A DNA stretch of 64,000 nucleotides, taken from the NCBI GenBank assembly GCA_963726295.1, contig CAVSBW010000007.1, positions 151,691-215,690 on the forward strand. Direction: 5' to 3'. The stretch is from DASSQJ01 sp963726295. GTDB taxonomy: Bacteria > Actinomycetota > Actinomycetes > Actinomycetales > Dermatophilaceae. Positions 18,151-27,134 of the stretch are shown in pieces; the first letter of the stretch is position 1; each line of letters begins with the position of its first letter. A program made the translations under genes and the position numbers. A model generated the notes under the pieces. That model had not been told where the DNA came from. It saw only the letters and a list, made by a program, of their open reading frames with translations, and did no database searches.

Positions 18151-18206
18151 GCGGGGTGCAGCGCCGCTCCCGCCGTGGCTATTCCGGCTGCGCGCAGGAC
18201 CGGCGG

Positions 18207-18250
18207 TCAGCATGTGTTGACGGAACCGGCGTGTCAGCATATGCTGACAC
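18207..18250. promoter_or_regulatory. Palindromic operator: perfect 20-mer plus imperfect copy
   Basis: GTGTCAGCATATGCTGACAC (18231-18250) is a perfect inverted repeat. An imperfect copy, TCAGCATGTGTTGA, lies at 18207-18220. Both sit on the predicted promoter of the HTH gene that follows, the classic position for autorepression, perhaps by that HTH protein. Confidence 0.7.
18217..18245 (+). promoter_or_regulatory. Predicted sigma-A promoter of the HTH/Clp-N pair, leaderless
   Basis: The -35 box TTGACG (18217-18222), a 17-base spacer and the -10 box TATGCT (18240-18245) place the transcript start about seven bases later, at or next to ATG 18253. The message would then be leaderless. The -10 box lies within the perfect palindrome. 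Confidence 0.55.
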
Positions 18251-18252
18251 GC

Positions 18253-18465
18253 ATGTCCCGCACCCCCACCGATCTGGTCGGCGACCTCGACAGCACCGAC
18301 CCCGCCGTGGGGCTGCGCGCCGTCGCCGCCCTCGGGCGGCTCCTCGCCCGGCTCGAGGACCTGCACGTCCGCAACGCCCGCGCCCGCGGGTGGTCGTGGC
18401 AGGAGATCGCCGAGGCCCTCGGCGTCACCAAGCAGACCGTCCACCGCAAGCACGCCCGGAGGTAA
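18253..18465 (+). CDS. Small helix-turn-helix protein
   Basis: A 70-aa protein. The N-terminal half is acidic (DLVGDLDSTDPAVGLRAVA). The C-terminus is a helix-turn-helix, RGWSWQEIAEALGVTKQTVH (about residues 46-65), of the sigma-region-4/MerR-like kind. It is followed four bases later by a Clp N-domain gene, a pairing I recognise from other actinobacteria. It likely binds the palindrome upstream. An in-frame ATG at 18241 lies in the palindrome itself; the promoter position favours 18253. Confidence 0.8.
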   Translation: MSRTPTDLVGDLDSTDPAVGLRAVAALGRLLARLEDLHVRNARARGWSWQEIAEALGVTKQTVHRKHARR

Positions 18466-18469
18466 CACC

Positions 18470-19126
18470 GTGTTCGAACGCTTCACCGACGACGCCAGAG
18501 CCGTCGTCGTGTCCACCCAGGAGCTGTGCCCACGGCTCGGCGCCGACGAGGTCGAGCCCGTCCACCTCCTCGCGGCGCTCTGCGAACCGGACAGCCCGGT
18601 CCGCGACCTGCTCGCCGCCCACGGCCTGACCTCCACAGCGGTCCTGGCCTCGATCCGCAGGCCCGGAGCGCCCGGTGGGCCCGATGCCGACGAGAACGAG
18701 GTGGGCGAGGCTGCCGACCGTGGCCCCCTCGGCGACGACGACTCCGACGCGCTGCGCGCCCTCGGCATCGACCTCGAGGCGGTTCGCCGGGCGGTCGAGG
18801 AGCAGTTCGGCCCGGGTGCGCTCGACGACCCCACCGCGGGGCCCGCCCCGGCCGGTGCCGACCCCGGTGTGGAGCACGGACCGCGGCGTGGTCGCGTGCG
18901 GCTCGGGCGGCAGCGCACCCGCTTCGGACGCGGCGCGCGCAAGGTGCTCGAGCTCGCCGTCCGCGAGGCGGTGCGACGCCGCGGGCGCGAGATCACGGCC
19001 GCCGATGTCGCGCTCGGCGTGCTGCGCACCGACGACCTGGCGGTGCGGCGCGTGCTGTGGGAGTGCAGCGCGGACCACGTCGCACTGCGGGCCGACCTCG
19101 AGGGTCGGGGCCGATACACGGCCTGA
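18470..19126 (+). CDS. Clp N-terminal (double Clp-N) domain protein
   Basis: A 218-aa protein built like the substrate/adaptor-binding N-domain of ClpA/ClpC, without ATPase modules. MFERFTDDARAVVVSTQELC and VEPVHLLAALCE (residues 1-45) form the first Clp-N repeat. A Gly/Asp-rich linker follows, and a second repeat contains GARKVLELAVREAVRRRGRE and ITAADVALGVLR (about 155-190). A stand-alone Clp-N protein may modulate ClpC or act as a regulator with its HTH partner. Start is GTG 18470, four bases after the HTH stop, behind GGAGG. Confidence 0.82.
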   Translation: MFERFTDDARAVVVSTQELCPRLGADEVEPVHLLAALCEPDSPVRDLLAAHGLTSTAVLASIRRPGAPGGPDADENEVGEAADRGPLGDDDSDALRALGIDLEAVRRAVEEQFGPGALDDPTAGPAPAGADPGVEHGPRRGRVRLGRQRTRFGRGARKVLELAVREAVRRRGREITAADVALGVLRTDDLAVRRVLWECSADHVALRADLEGRGRYTA

Positions 19127-19196
19127 ACCGGTTCACGCGCAGCGTCGGCGAGGCGTCCGTGCGGCCGCACGCACCCGGGCGGCCCGCCCCCACGCC

Positions 19197-20249
19197 TCAG
19201 CCCGGGGCGGCCCACTCCCGCAGGCGGTCGACGTCCCACGTCGTGATGATCCGGTCCGCCGGGATGCCGAGGCGCTCGGCCCGCTCGCAGCCGTACGCCT
19301 TCATGTCGAGCTGCCCGGGGGCGTGGGCGTCGGAGTCGACGGCGAAGACGCAACCGAGGTCGCGCGCCATCTCGATGAGCTCGTCGGGTGGGTCGCAGCG
19401 CTCGGGACGGCTGTTGATCTCGACCGCGGTGCCGTGCTCGAGGCAGGCCTCGAAGACCGCTCGGGCGTCGAAGTCAGACGGGGGGCGGGTGCCGCGCGAG
19501 CCCTCGACGAGCCGGCCGGTGCAGTGGCCGAGCACGTTGACCCGTGGGTTGGTGACCGCGGTCACCATCCGGCGGGTCATCGGGCCGGCGTTCATCCGCA
19601 GCTTGCTGTGGACCGACGCCGTCACGAGATCGAGCCGCCCGAGCATCTCGTCGGTCTGGTCCAGCGAGCCGTCGTCGAGGATGTCGACCTCGATGCCCGC
19701 CAGCAGGGTGAACCGTCCGTCGAGCGAGCGATTGACGCCGTCGACGACCTTGAGCTGCTGGCGCAGCCGCTCCACCGACAGGCCGTTCGCCACGCGCAGG
19801 GACGGGCTGTGGTCGGTGAGCACCATCCACTCGTGGTCCAGCTCGGCGGCAGTGAGCACCATCTCCTCGATCGGCGAGCCGCCGTCGCTCCACGTGGAGT
19901 GGGTGTGGCAGTCACCGCGCAGGGCCGCGTACAGGTCGTCCCCGCCCGCCGCGAGTGGAGCACCCGCCTTCTCCTGCAACGAGGCGAGGTACGACGGCAC
20001 CTCACCGCCGAGTGCCTCCGCGACGACGCCGCTCGTCGACTTGCCGATGCCGGGCAGCTCCTGGAGCGTGCCGGCCTCGGCGCGCGCGTGCAGCTCGTCG
20101 GGGTCGGCCTCGCGCACGGTCCCGACGGCCTTGCGGAACGCCTCCACCCGGTAGCTGCCGGCTCGGGTGCGCTCGAGGAGGAAGGCGATGCGGCGCAGCG
20201 CGTCGACCGGGTCGACGGGGGCCTCAAGCGGGGTCAGGGCTGCGACCAC
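19197..20249 (-). CDS. PHP-domain metal hydrolase with N-terminal helix-hairpin-helix (PolX-like, no polymerase)
   Basis: A 350-aa protein. Residues 1-70 resemble the helical and HhH part of family X DNA polymerases (RIAFLLERTRAGSYRVEAFR and ELPGIGKSTSG). Residues 105-350 form a PHP metal-dependent phosphoesterase with DCHTHSTWSDGG, VLTDHSPS, GIEVDIL, VLGHCTG and FAVDSDAH as metal-ligand motifs. The polymerase palm expected in PolX is absent. It is probably a histidinol-phosphatase-like or nuclease activity. Its start lies two bases after the stop of the upstream aminotransferase gene. Confidence 0.85.
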   Translation of the reverse strand: MVAALTPLEAPVDPVDALRRIAFLLERTRAGSYRVEAFRKAVGTVREADPDELHARAEAGTLQELPGIGKSTSGVVAEALGGEVPSYLASLQEKAGAPLAAGGDDLYAALRGDCHTHSTWSDGGSPIEEMVLTAAELDHEWMVLTDHSPSLRVANGLSVERLRQQLKVVDGVNRSLDGRFTLLAGIEVDILDDGSLDQTDEMLGRLDLVTASVHSKLRMNAGPMTRRMVTAVTNPRVNVLGHCTGRLVEGSRGTRPPSDFDARAVFEACLEHGTAVEINSRPERCDPPDELIEMARDLGCVFAVDSDAHAPGQLDMKAYGCERAERLGIPADRIITTWDVDRLREWAAPG

Positions 20250-20251
20250 CC

Positions 20252-21475
20252 TCAGGCCGCCTTACGGACGAGGTCGTCGAGGGCGGTGACCACCCGGTCG
20301 ACGTCGGTGCGCGCGGTGTACGGGGCGAGCCCGAGCCGGACACCGCCGGTGTCACCGAGCCCGAGGTGCCGCGAGGCCTCGATGGCGTAGAAGTGGCTGG
20401 CCGGGGCGTTGACGCCGCGTTCGGCGAGGTGGCGGGCGACGTCGGCGGGCGCCCGGCCCTCCACGGTGAGCAGCAGGGTCGGGGTGCGCCGGGAGGCGTT
20501 GGAGTGCACGGTGACGCCCGGGAGGGCCCGGAGGGCGGGCTCGAGCACCTCCTGGAGGGAGGACTCGTGGGCGTGGACCGCGGCCATGGACCGCTCGAGG
20601 CGGACACGGCGCTCCTCCGGCGACGGCGGGGTGTCGAGGTCGGCGAGGGAGGCGAGGAAGTCGACCGCCGCCGTGGTGCCGGCCATCAGCTCGTAGGGGA
20701 GGGTGCCGAGCTCGAAGCGCTCGGGGACGGCGTCCGACGACGGCAGCAGCTTGTCGGGGTGGAGGCTCGCGAGCAGCTCGGGGGAGGCAGCGAGCACCCC
20801 GCAGTGCGGCCCGAGGAACTTGTAGGGCGAACACGTCCACACGTCGGCGCCGAGCGCCGCCACGTCGACCGCCACGTGCGGGGTGGCGTGCACCCCGTCG
20901 ACCCAGTGCAGGGCGCCGACCTCGTGGGCGACCGCCGAGATGGCGGCAGTGTCGGGCCGGGTGCCGAGGAGGTTCGACGCCGCGGTCGTGGCGACGAGCC
21001 GCGTCCGGGCGCCGACCTGCGCCCGCACCGCGTCGACCTCGAGCTCGGCGGTGGCCGGGTCGAAGTCGACCCAGCGCACGGTCGCCCCCGAGGTGGCGGC
21101 CACCTGCAGCCAGGGCCTGATGTTCGAGTCGTGGTCGAGGCGCGTGACCACCACCTCGTCGCCCGGGCCCCAGTCCTTGGCCAGTGCGCGCGCGACGTCG
21201 TAGGTGAGCGCCGTCGCGCTGCGGCCGAACACGATGCCGCGGGGGTCCGCGCCGAGCAGGTCGGCCATCGCGCGTCGGCAGTCGTGGACGATGCCGTCGG
21301 CCCGGCGCTCCGACGGGGTGAGGTGTCCCCGGTTGGAGATCGCCGAGGTCAGGGTGCGCGCGACGGCGGCACCGACGACGTCGGGCACCTGGCTGCCGCC
21401 GGGGCCGTCGAAGTGGGCGGCGCCCTCCCCCAGGGCGGGGAAGTGCGCGCGGATGCGGTCGACGTCGTACGGCAT
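20252..21475 (-). CDS. Class V aminotransferase (cysteine desulfurase-like, PLP enzyme)
   Basis: A 407-aa fold-type I PLP enzyme of the cysteine desulfurase-like (NifS/EgtE-type) group: AHFDGPGGSQVP near residue 21, FGRSATALTYDVARALA, a PLP-contact ASNLLGTRPD, and the PLP-binding lysine in CSPYKFLGPHCG (about residue 225). I see no typical reactive cysteine loop of sulfur-donating desulfurases, so a lyase or aminotransferase role is equally likely. Start is ATG 21475 (MPYDVDRIRAHFP). It is followed closely by the PHP gene. Confidence 0.86.
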   Translation of the reverse strand: MPYDVDRIRAHFPALGEGAAHFDGPGGSQVPDVVGAAVARTLTSAISNRGHLTPSERRADGIVHDCRRAMADLLGADPRGIVFGRSATALTYDVARALAKDWGPGDEVVVTRLDHDSNIRPWLQVAATSGATVRWVDFDPATAELEVDAVRAQVGARTRLVATTAASNLLGTRPDTAAISAVAHEVGALHWVDGVHATPHVAVDVAALGADVWTCSPYKFLGPHCGVLAASPELLASLHPDKLLPSSDAVPERFELGTLPYELMAGTTAAVDFLASLADLDTPPSPEERRVRLERSMAAVHAHESSLQEVLEPALRALPGVTVHSNASRRTPTLLLTVEGRAPADVARHLAERGVNAPASHFYAIEASRHLGLGDTGGVRLGLAPYTARTDVDRVVTALDDLVRKAA

Positions 21476-21498
21476 GCCGCCATCCTCGCGCAACCTGG

Positions 21499-22938
21499 TC
21501 ACCAGGAGGTGTGCTGCGGTCGACCCTCGGCGAACCCGGCGGTCGACTGGATGCCCACCGTGGCCCGTGCGTGGAACTCCTCGAGCGTCCGCGCCCCGGC
21601 GTAGGTGCACGAGCTGCGCAGCCCGGCGACGATCTCGTCGATGACGTCCTCGACACTCGGGCGCTCCGGGTCCACGTACATCCGCGCGGTGCTGATGCCC
21701 TCCTCGAACAGCTCCTTGCGGGCCCGCTCGTACGCGGTGTCGGACGAGGTCCGGTTGCGCACGGCCCGCGCCGACGCCATCCCGAACGACTCCTTGTAGC
21801 GGCGCCCGTGCTCGTCGGTGTTGAGGTCACCCGGCGACTCCAGGGTCCCGGCGAACCACGACCCGACCATGACGTTGGACGCGCCGGCGGCCAGTGCCAG
21901 CGCGACGTCGCGCGGATGGCGCACTCCGCCGTCGGCCCAGACGTGCCTGCCGAGCTCCCGCGCGGCGGAGGCGCACTCGAGCACCGCCGAGAACTGCGGA
22001 CGGCCCACGGCCGTCATCATCCGCGTCGTGCACATCGCCCCGGGGCCCACGCCGACCTTGACGATGTCGGCGCCCGCCTCGACGAGGTCGCGCGTGCCGG
22101 ACGCGGAGACGACGTTGCCGGCGACCAGCGGCACCCCGAGGTCGAAGGCCCGCACCGACCGCAGCACCTCGAGCATCTTCTCCTGGTGGCCGTGAGCGGT
22201 GTCGATGACGAGCGCGTCGGCACCGGCATCGACGAGCGCCGACGCCTTGGCGGCGACGTCGCCGTTGATGCCGACCGCGGCCGCGATCCGCAGCCGCCCG
22301 CTGTCGTCGACCGCCGGCGCGTAGAGGTGGGCCCGCAGCGCCCCGGCCCTGGTGAGGATGCCGACCAGGCGTCCGTCCGCTGCCACGACGGGCGCGAGCC
22401 GACGGCGCGCGTGCGAGAGCGTGTCGAAGGCCTCCTCGACGTCGACCCCGTCGGGGAGCGTCACCATCTCGCGGACCATGACGTCGGCGATCTGGGTGAA
22501 CCGGTCGACCCCGGTGAGGTCGGTCTCGGTGACGATCCCCACGGGGCGCTCGCCGTCGTCGGTGACGAGCGCTGCGCCATGGGCCCGCTTGTGGAGCAGG
22601 ACCAGTGCTTCGCCGGCCGTCGTCGAGGGGTCGAGGGTGATCGGGGTGTCGTAGACCAGGTGCCGCGACTTCTGCCACGCGATGACCTCGCGGACGATCT
22701 CGACCGGGATGTCCTGCGGGATGACGGTGAGCGCCCCGCGGCGCGCCGTCGTCTCGGCCATCCGGCGTCCCGCGATGGCCGTCATGTTGGCCACGACGAG
22801 CGGGATGGTCGTGCCGGTCCCGTCGACGGAGGACAGGTCGACGTCGAGACGGCTCGTGACCCCCGAACGGTTCGGAACCATGAAGACGTCGTCGTACGTC
22901 AGGTCGAACTGGGGGGCCAGGTCGTTGAGGAAGTGCAC
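21499..22938 (-). CDS. guaB1: GuaB1-type IMP dehydrogenase homologue / GMP reductase
   Basis: A 479-aa IMPDH/GMPR-family protein with two CBS repeats (about residues 95-215) inserted in the TIM barrel. DLTYDDVFMVPNRSGV starts the barrel. The catalytic loop is VGVGPGAMCTTRMMTAVG with its cysteine, and VWADGGVRHPRDVALALAAG binds phosphate. Actinobacterial GuaB1 has been shown in mycobacteria to act as a CBS-regulated GMP reductase in purine salvage; I infer the same here. The start is GTG 22938 (VHFLNDLAPQFD). It diverges from a DUF445 gene only 42 bases away. Confidence 0.92.
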   Translation of the reverse strand: MHFLNDLAPQFDLTYDDVFMVPNRSGVTSRLDVDLSSVDGTGTTIPLVVANMTAIAGRRMAETTARRGALTVIPQDIPVEIVREVIAWQKSRHLVYDTPITLDPSTTAGEALVLLHKRAHGAALVTDDGERPVGIVTETDLTGVDRFTQIADVMVREMVTLPDGVDVEEAFDTLSHARRRLAPVVAADGRLVGILTRAGALRAHLYAPAVDDSGRLRIAAAVGINGDVAAKASALVDAGADALVIDTAHGHQEKMLEVLRSVRAFDLGVPLVAGNVVSASGTRDLVEAGADIVKVGVGPGAMCTTRMMTAVGRPQFSAVLECASAARELGRHVWADGGVRHPRDVALALAAGASNVMVGSWFAGTLESPGDLNTDEHGRRYKESFGMASARAVRNRTSSDTAYERARKELFEEGISTARMYVDPERPSVEDVIDEIVAGLRSSCTYAGARTLEEFHARATVGIQSTAGFAEGRPQHTSW

Positions 22939-22980
22939 CGCACCAGCGTAGGCGCGGGGGCATCCGGCAGGATCGGCGAC

Positions 22981-24237
22981 GTGAGTCTCATGGCGACCTC
23001 CCCGGCCGACGCGAGCCGGCGCGCCGGGCTGCGCCGGATGCGGCTGCTCGCGGTCTCGCTCCTGCTCCTGGCCGCCGCCGTGTTCCTGGCGACGCTGCGC
23101 CTTGACCACGACGGCGTGTGGGGGTACGTGAACACCGCGGCCGAGGCGGCCATGGTCGGTGCGCTCGCCGACTGGTTCGCGGTCACCGCGCTCTTCCGGC
23201 ACCCCCTCGGGCTCCCCGTGCCGCACACCGCGATCATCCCCAAGCGCAAGAACGAGATCGGCCGCAACCTGCAGGAGTTCGTCACCGAGAACTTCCTCAC
23301 CGTCGAGATCGCCCGTGAGCGCCTCGCGGCCGCCCACGTGAGCGAACGCGTCGGCCGCTGGCTGCTCTTCCCCGACCACCGGCGCCGGATCCTCACCGAG
23401 GTCGTCCGGGTGGCCCGGGCCGGGCTGGGCCGCCTCTCGGACGACGAGGTGCGTGGGCTCGTCGCCGACTTCCTCGTGCCGCGGCTGGTCCAGGAGCCGG
23501 TGAGCCCGATCGCCGGGGCGCTGCTCGAGGGAGTGGTCGAGGAGCAGACCCACCACGGCCTCGTCGACCTCGGGCTCGAGCAGCTCGAGCTGTGGCTGCG
23601 CGACAACCCCGGCACCTACGCAGAGGTGCTCGGCACGCGGGCCCCGTGGTGGAGCCCGCCGTGGCTCGACGACCGGGTCATCGGGTGGACCTATGACCAG
23701 GTGCTGACCTGGCTGCGTGAGATCCGCACCGACCCGGGCCACCCGGCCCGCCGGGCCCTCGACGACCTCTTGCGGCGCCTGGCCGACGACCTCCAGCACG
23801 ACGACGAGGTGATCGCGCGCGCGGAGTCGCTCAAGGAACGGCTGCTGACGCACCCCCAGGTGCCGGAGACCGCGGTGGGGCTCTGGCAGTCGTTCCGCAC
23901 CTCGCTCGAGGCAGCCATGGACGACGAGTCCTCGTACTTCCACACCCGGGGCGACGAGCTCCTCGAACACCTGGGCACCCACCTCGTCGAGGACCCGGTG
24001 TGGCAGGAGCGGGTGGAAGCCCGTCTGGCGGAGGCGGTCTCGTTCGTGGTCGAGACGTACGGCAACGAGCTGGCCGAGGTCATCTCGGTCACCGTCGACC
24101 GTTGGGACGGCCAGGAGGCGGCCGAGCGGATCGAGCTGCACGTCGGCCGTGACCTCCAGTTCATCCGCATCAACGGCACGGTCGTCGGCGCGCTCGCCGG
24201 CCTCGTCATCCACGCCGTCGCGCAGCTGCTCGGCTGA
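22981..24237 (+). CDS. DUF445 family membrane-anchored protein
   Basis: A 418-aa protein of the DUF445 (YjiN-like) family. An N-terminal helix LLAVSLLLLAAAVFLATL (about residues 23-40) is followed by AAEAAMVGALADWFAVTALF and HPLGLPVPHTAIIPKRKNEI, the family signature. A long amphipathic helical middle follows, and a C-terminal helix GTVVGALAGLVIHAVAQLL re-enters the membrane. Function is unknown. The GTG at 22981 is the likely start; an ATG nine bases on is an alternative. Confidence 0.88.
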   Translation: MSLMATSPADASRRAGLRRMRLLAVSLLLLAAAVFLATLRLDHDGVWGYVNTAAEAAMVGALADWFAVTALFRHPLGLPVPHTAIIPKRKNEIGRNLQEFVTENFLTVEIARERLAAAHVSERVGRWLLFPDHRRRILTEVVRVARAGLGRLSDDEVRGLVADFLVPRLVQEPVSPIAGALLEGVVEEQTHHGLVDLGLEQLELWLRDNPGTYAEVLGTRAPWWSPPWLDDRVIGWTYDQVLTWLREIRTDPGHPARRALDDLLRRLADDLQHDDEVIARAESLKERLLTHPQVPETAVGLWQSFRTSLEAAMDDESSYFHTRGDELLEHLGTHLVEDPVWQERVEARLAEAVSFVVETYGNELAEVISVTVDRWDGQEAAERIELHVGRDLQFIRINGTVVGALAGLVIHAVAQLLG

Positions 24238-24293
24238 CCGTCCGCGCGGGCGCCGGGGGCGCCGGGGGCGGCGCGCGCGTACGGCCGGGGTGC

Positions 24294-26159
24294 TCAGCGT
24301 GGCTCGAGGACGTAGAGGGTTCGCGCGCTGGAGTCCGGGTCGCGGCCGATGGCGAAGACCCGGCCGTCCTCGGGATCGACGGCCAACGCGGCAGGCCCCG
24401 GCACCTCGACCGTCCCCAGCACGCCGTGCGTGCGTGCGTCCACGGCGGTGACCCGGTCGTGCTCCTCGTCGGCGGCGTACACGATCCCGGCGTCGGGGTC
24501 GACGGCGAGGGCCTCGGGTCCGAACCCGACCTCGACGGGCAGCGTCGTGGCGGAAGCGTCGACACCGTCGACGACACCGACGAATGGCTGGCGCCGGTCG
24601 CGGGAGAAGACGGATCCGCTCTCGGCGCCGTGGGGGAAGAAGACGGCGCCGGTCCCGGGGTCCACGGCCAGCCCCGGACCGTTCAGGCGGCTGCCGATCT
24701 GTGCGGTCTCCGATCCTGTCGTCGCATCGACGACCGAGACGTAGCCGTACGCCAGGTCGTGCTCGACGAGGACGTACAGCCGTCCCCTGTCCCGGTCGTA
24801 GGCGAGGTTCTGGGCATCGTGCTGGATGCGCGGCTCACGGAGGGTCACCCGGGACTGCGAGACGACGCGGACCTCCTCCGCATCGACGGTGAGCAGGTCA
24901 CCCCGGTCGGTGACCACCACGGCCTCGCCACCAGCGCCGACGACCTCGACGGCCGAGGCGCGGAACTCTCCGGAGACGCGTCCGACGAGACGTTGGCGCC
25001 CGGTGTCGATGACGAGGACGGACATGGTCCCCGGGGTCGGTCCGCGGGCGGTGAGCCAGGCCCTCGCGCCATCCGGGTCCACCGCCAGATCGTCGGTGCC
25101 GGGCACGTCGATGGTCCCGGTCACATCGAGCGGCTCGGTGTCGACGAACGTCACGCCGTTCTTCAGGCGCACGACCAGGCCGTGGGTGGTGGGGTCCCAC
25201 GCGAGACCGCGCCCGTCCTCCACTTCCAGCGAGCCGGTGAGCGCCAGTCCCTCCCATTGCGGACTGCTGTTCAGGGTGGCTCCGAGCCCGAGCGCGGTGA
25301 CAGCCGTCGTCGGTACGACGACGGCGGTCACGGCCAGCGGGCCGGTCGCCGTGGGCGCCGCCGTGGACGCGACGGCCGGGGTGGTCACCTCCGTGGCGCT
25401 GGACAGGGAGAGGTGGCGGGCGGCCACGTACACGACTCCCGCGACGGCGACGACCACCCGGACCCACCAGCGCCACAGGAACGACAGCCAGCCGTAGTCC
25501 TCGCGGGAGCGGTCGAGGCCCGACTGCATCCGCGCCGAGAAGCCGCGCGCGCGGCCCTCCAGGGTGTCCGGCGCGGGCGGTGGCAGGTGCACCACCTGGG
25601 ACCCGAACGCGACGTCGTGCAGCCAGCGGCGCCGGGGCGAGACGAGCGAGACCAGAGCACCCACGAGCACGACGTCCACGACGAGGTACCCGAACGAGTG
25701 GCGGCCGAGGGACCACGCCAACCCCACGAGATCCGTTCGGGGTGAGGGCGCGCCGACCGGGCGGGTCGAGAGGTGCGTGAGTGCCTTCCCGATGGTCTGG
25801 CCGCCGGTGAGCCAGGTCGAGAGGCCGCCCGTGGCGGCGAGCCCCAGCGTGGTCACCAGGACCAGGACGAGCCACCACGGGATCGGGGGGTCGGGCACCC
25901 GCAGGGTTCCCACGGAGACGAGCACCACCGGCACGACGCCCGCGACGAGCAGGTCCACCCCGGCCGCGGCGAGCCGCAGGCGGGTGGGCGCCACCCGGGC
26001 GTCGTCGCCGGGCGACGGCAGGACCGCATCGGCCTCCGTCGCTCGCACCTGTTCCGACACCAGGACCACCCCCCGGGACGCGTCGTCATGAGGAGGCCGG
26101 CCCGCCCCGCCCTGATACCGCGGGAGGTGCCTGCGGGCCGGGCGGCCCTCATCGGCCAT
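24294..26159 (-). CDS. RDD-domain membrane protein fused to a beta-propeller (YncE-like)
   Basis: A 621-aa two-part protein. Residues about 55-215 form an RDD domain with several membrane helices (TRLRLAAAGVDLLVAGVVPV, then GGQTIGKALTHLSTRP and RRRWLHDVAFGSQVV). One more helix near 235-255 leads to an outward part. Residues 300-621 consist of repeated beta-propeller blades of the type LAVDPDAGIVYAADEEHDRV and ALAVDPEDGRVFAIG, as in YncE/NHL lactonase-like proteins. A GTG at 26060 behind GGGGGG may be the true start. Function is unknown; a surface sensor or binding protein is possible. Confidence 0.75.
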   Translation of the reverse strand: MADEGRPARRHLPRYQGGAGRPPHDDASRGVVLVSEQVRATEADAVLPSPGDDARVAPTRLRLAAAGVDLLVAGVVPVVLVSVGTLRVPDPPIPWWLVLVLVTTLGLAATGGLSTWLTGGQTIGKALTHLSTRPVGAPSPRTDLVGLAWSLGRHSFGYLVVDVVLVGALVSLVSPRRRWLHDVAFGSQVVHLPPPAPDTLEGRARGFSARMQSGLDRSREDYGWLSFLWRWWVRVVVAVAGVVYVAARHLSLSSATEVTTPAVASTAAPTATGPLAVTAVVVPTTAVTALGLGATLNSSPQWEGLALTGSLEVEDGRGLAWDPTTHGLVVRLKNGVTFVDTEPLDVTGTIDVPGTDDLAVDPDGARAWLTARGPTPGTMSVLVIDTGRQRLVGRVSGEFRASAVEVVGAGGEAVVVTDRGDLLTVDAEEVRVVSQSRVTLREPRIQHDAQNLAYDRDRGRLYVLVEHDLAYGYVSVVDATTGSETAQIGSRLNGPGLAVDPGTGAVFFPHGAESGSVFSRDRRQPFVGVVDGVDASATTLPVEVGFGPEALAVDPDAGIVYAADEEHDRVTAVDARTHGVLGTVEVPGPAALAVDPEDGRVFAIGRDPDSSARTLYVLEPR

Positions 26160-26321
26160 CCTCCACCCGTCGGCCCAGTTCCGGTTACGGCTCAGGCCAG
26201 CAACTCCAGGTCATCGCCACCGGTGAGGCCCACCAGACCAAGACCAGTGCGATGAACGGTGGCTGCGGTCCAGGGGAAGGCCCTCGGCGCCACGGTCACG
26301 ACCAGACCTGACCGGTCGGGC

Positions 26322-27134
26322 TCACCCGCGGACGCCGTGCTCCCCGGCGGGTCGCTTCTGCTTGGGCGGGAGCGGGAAGAACATGCTCGTGTTCGCCTGG
26401 TACTCGGTGTAGCCCGGCCGCTTCGCCATCTCCTTCTCGAGCAGCCGCGCGCCCGTGGCGAAGGCGAGGAAGTACGTCATCACCACCGGTGAGAGCACGG
26501 TGAGGACACCCGGCCAGGCCCCTGCGGCCACGAGCCACACCCCCCACCAGACGGCGGCGTCGCCGAAGTAGTTGGGGTGGCGGGTCCATGCCCAGAGCCC
26601 CCGGTCCATCACCTTGCCCTTGGTGGTGGGGTCGGCCTTGAAGCGGGCCAGCTGCGCGTCGCCGACGCCCTCGAACGTCAGGCCGACGAGCCACACCAGC
26701 ACGCCGCAGGCCGCCACCCAGCCGAGTGGCTCGTCGGTGGCCGCGGCGACCTGCACCGGCAGGGCCACGAACCACGCGGCCAGTCCCTGGACCAGGAAGA
26801 CACGCCTGACCGCGTACGAGAACCGCTGTCCCTCAGGGGCGTTCGAGAGCATCTCCTCGTAACGCGGGTCCTCTCCACGCCCGAGGGCCCGCGTGCGGAT
26901 GTGCCAAGCCAGTCGGCATCCCCACACCGTCACGAGCACCGCGAGGAGCAGCGAGCGCCACGAGCCGGTGCCGACCGCATACGAGATCCAGGCGATCGCG
27001 ACGAAGACCAGGCCCCACGTGATGTCGACGACGCTGACCTGTCCGCGTGACCGGGCCACGAGCGCGGTGACAGCCATTGCGGCGGCCGCGGTGAGCAGGC
27101 CCGCGAGGCACACGAGCAGGAGGGTCGTGAGCAT
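26322..27134 (-). CDS. DUF1295 membrane protein (steroid 5-alpha-reductase-like)
   Basis: A 270-aa protein with six to seven hydrophobic segments and the DUF1295/5-alpha-reductase C-terminal signature: GLWAWTRHPNYFGDAAVWWG and the E-K-E-M-A-x-R-x-G-Y motif (LLEKEMAKRPGYTEYQ). The family contains lipid double-bond reductases and methyltransferase-like enzymes that use NADPH in the membrane. Its ATG overlaps the stop of the CFA-like gene (ATGA) downstream of the B12-type regulator, so it belongs to the same operon and probably acts on the same modified acyl chains. Confidence 0.88.
   Translation of the reverse strand: MLTTLLLVCLAGLLTAAAAMAVTALVARSRGQVSVVDITWGLVFVAIAWISYAVGTGSWRSLLLAVLVTVWGCRLAWHIRTRALGRGEDPRYEEMLSNAPEGQRFSYAVRRVFLVQGLAAWFVALPVQVAAATDEPLGWVAACGVLVWLVGLTFEGVGDAQLARFKADPTTKGKVMDRGLWAWTRHPNYFGDAAVWWGVWLVAAGAWPGVLTVLSPVVMTYFLAFATGARLLEKEMAKRPGYTEYQANTSMFFPLPPKQKRPAGEHGVRG

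Noticed and set aside
21511..24237. 908-codon plus-strand frame starting inside guaB1
   Set aside because: Only the part from GTG 22981 (DUF445) is coding; the rest is antisense to the GuaB1 catalytic core.
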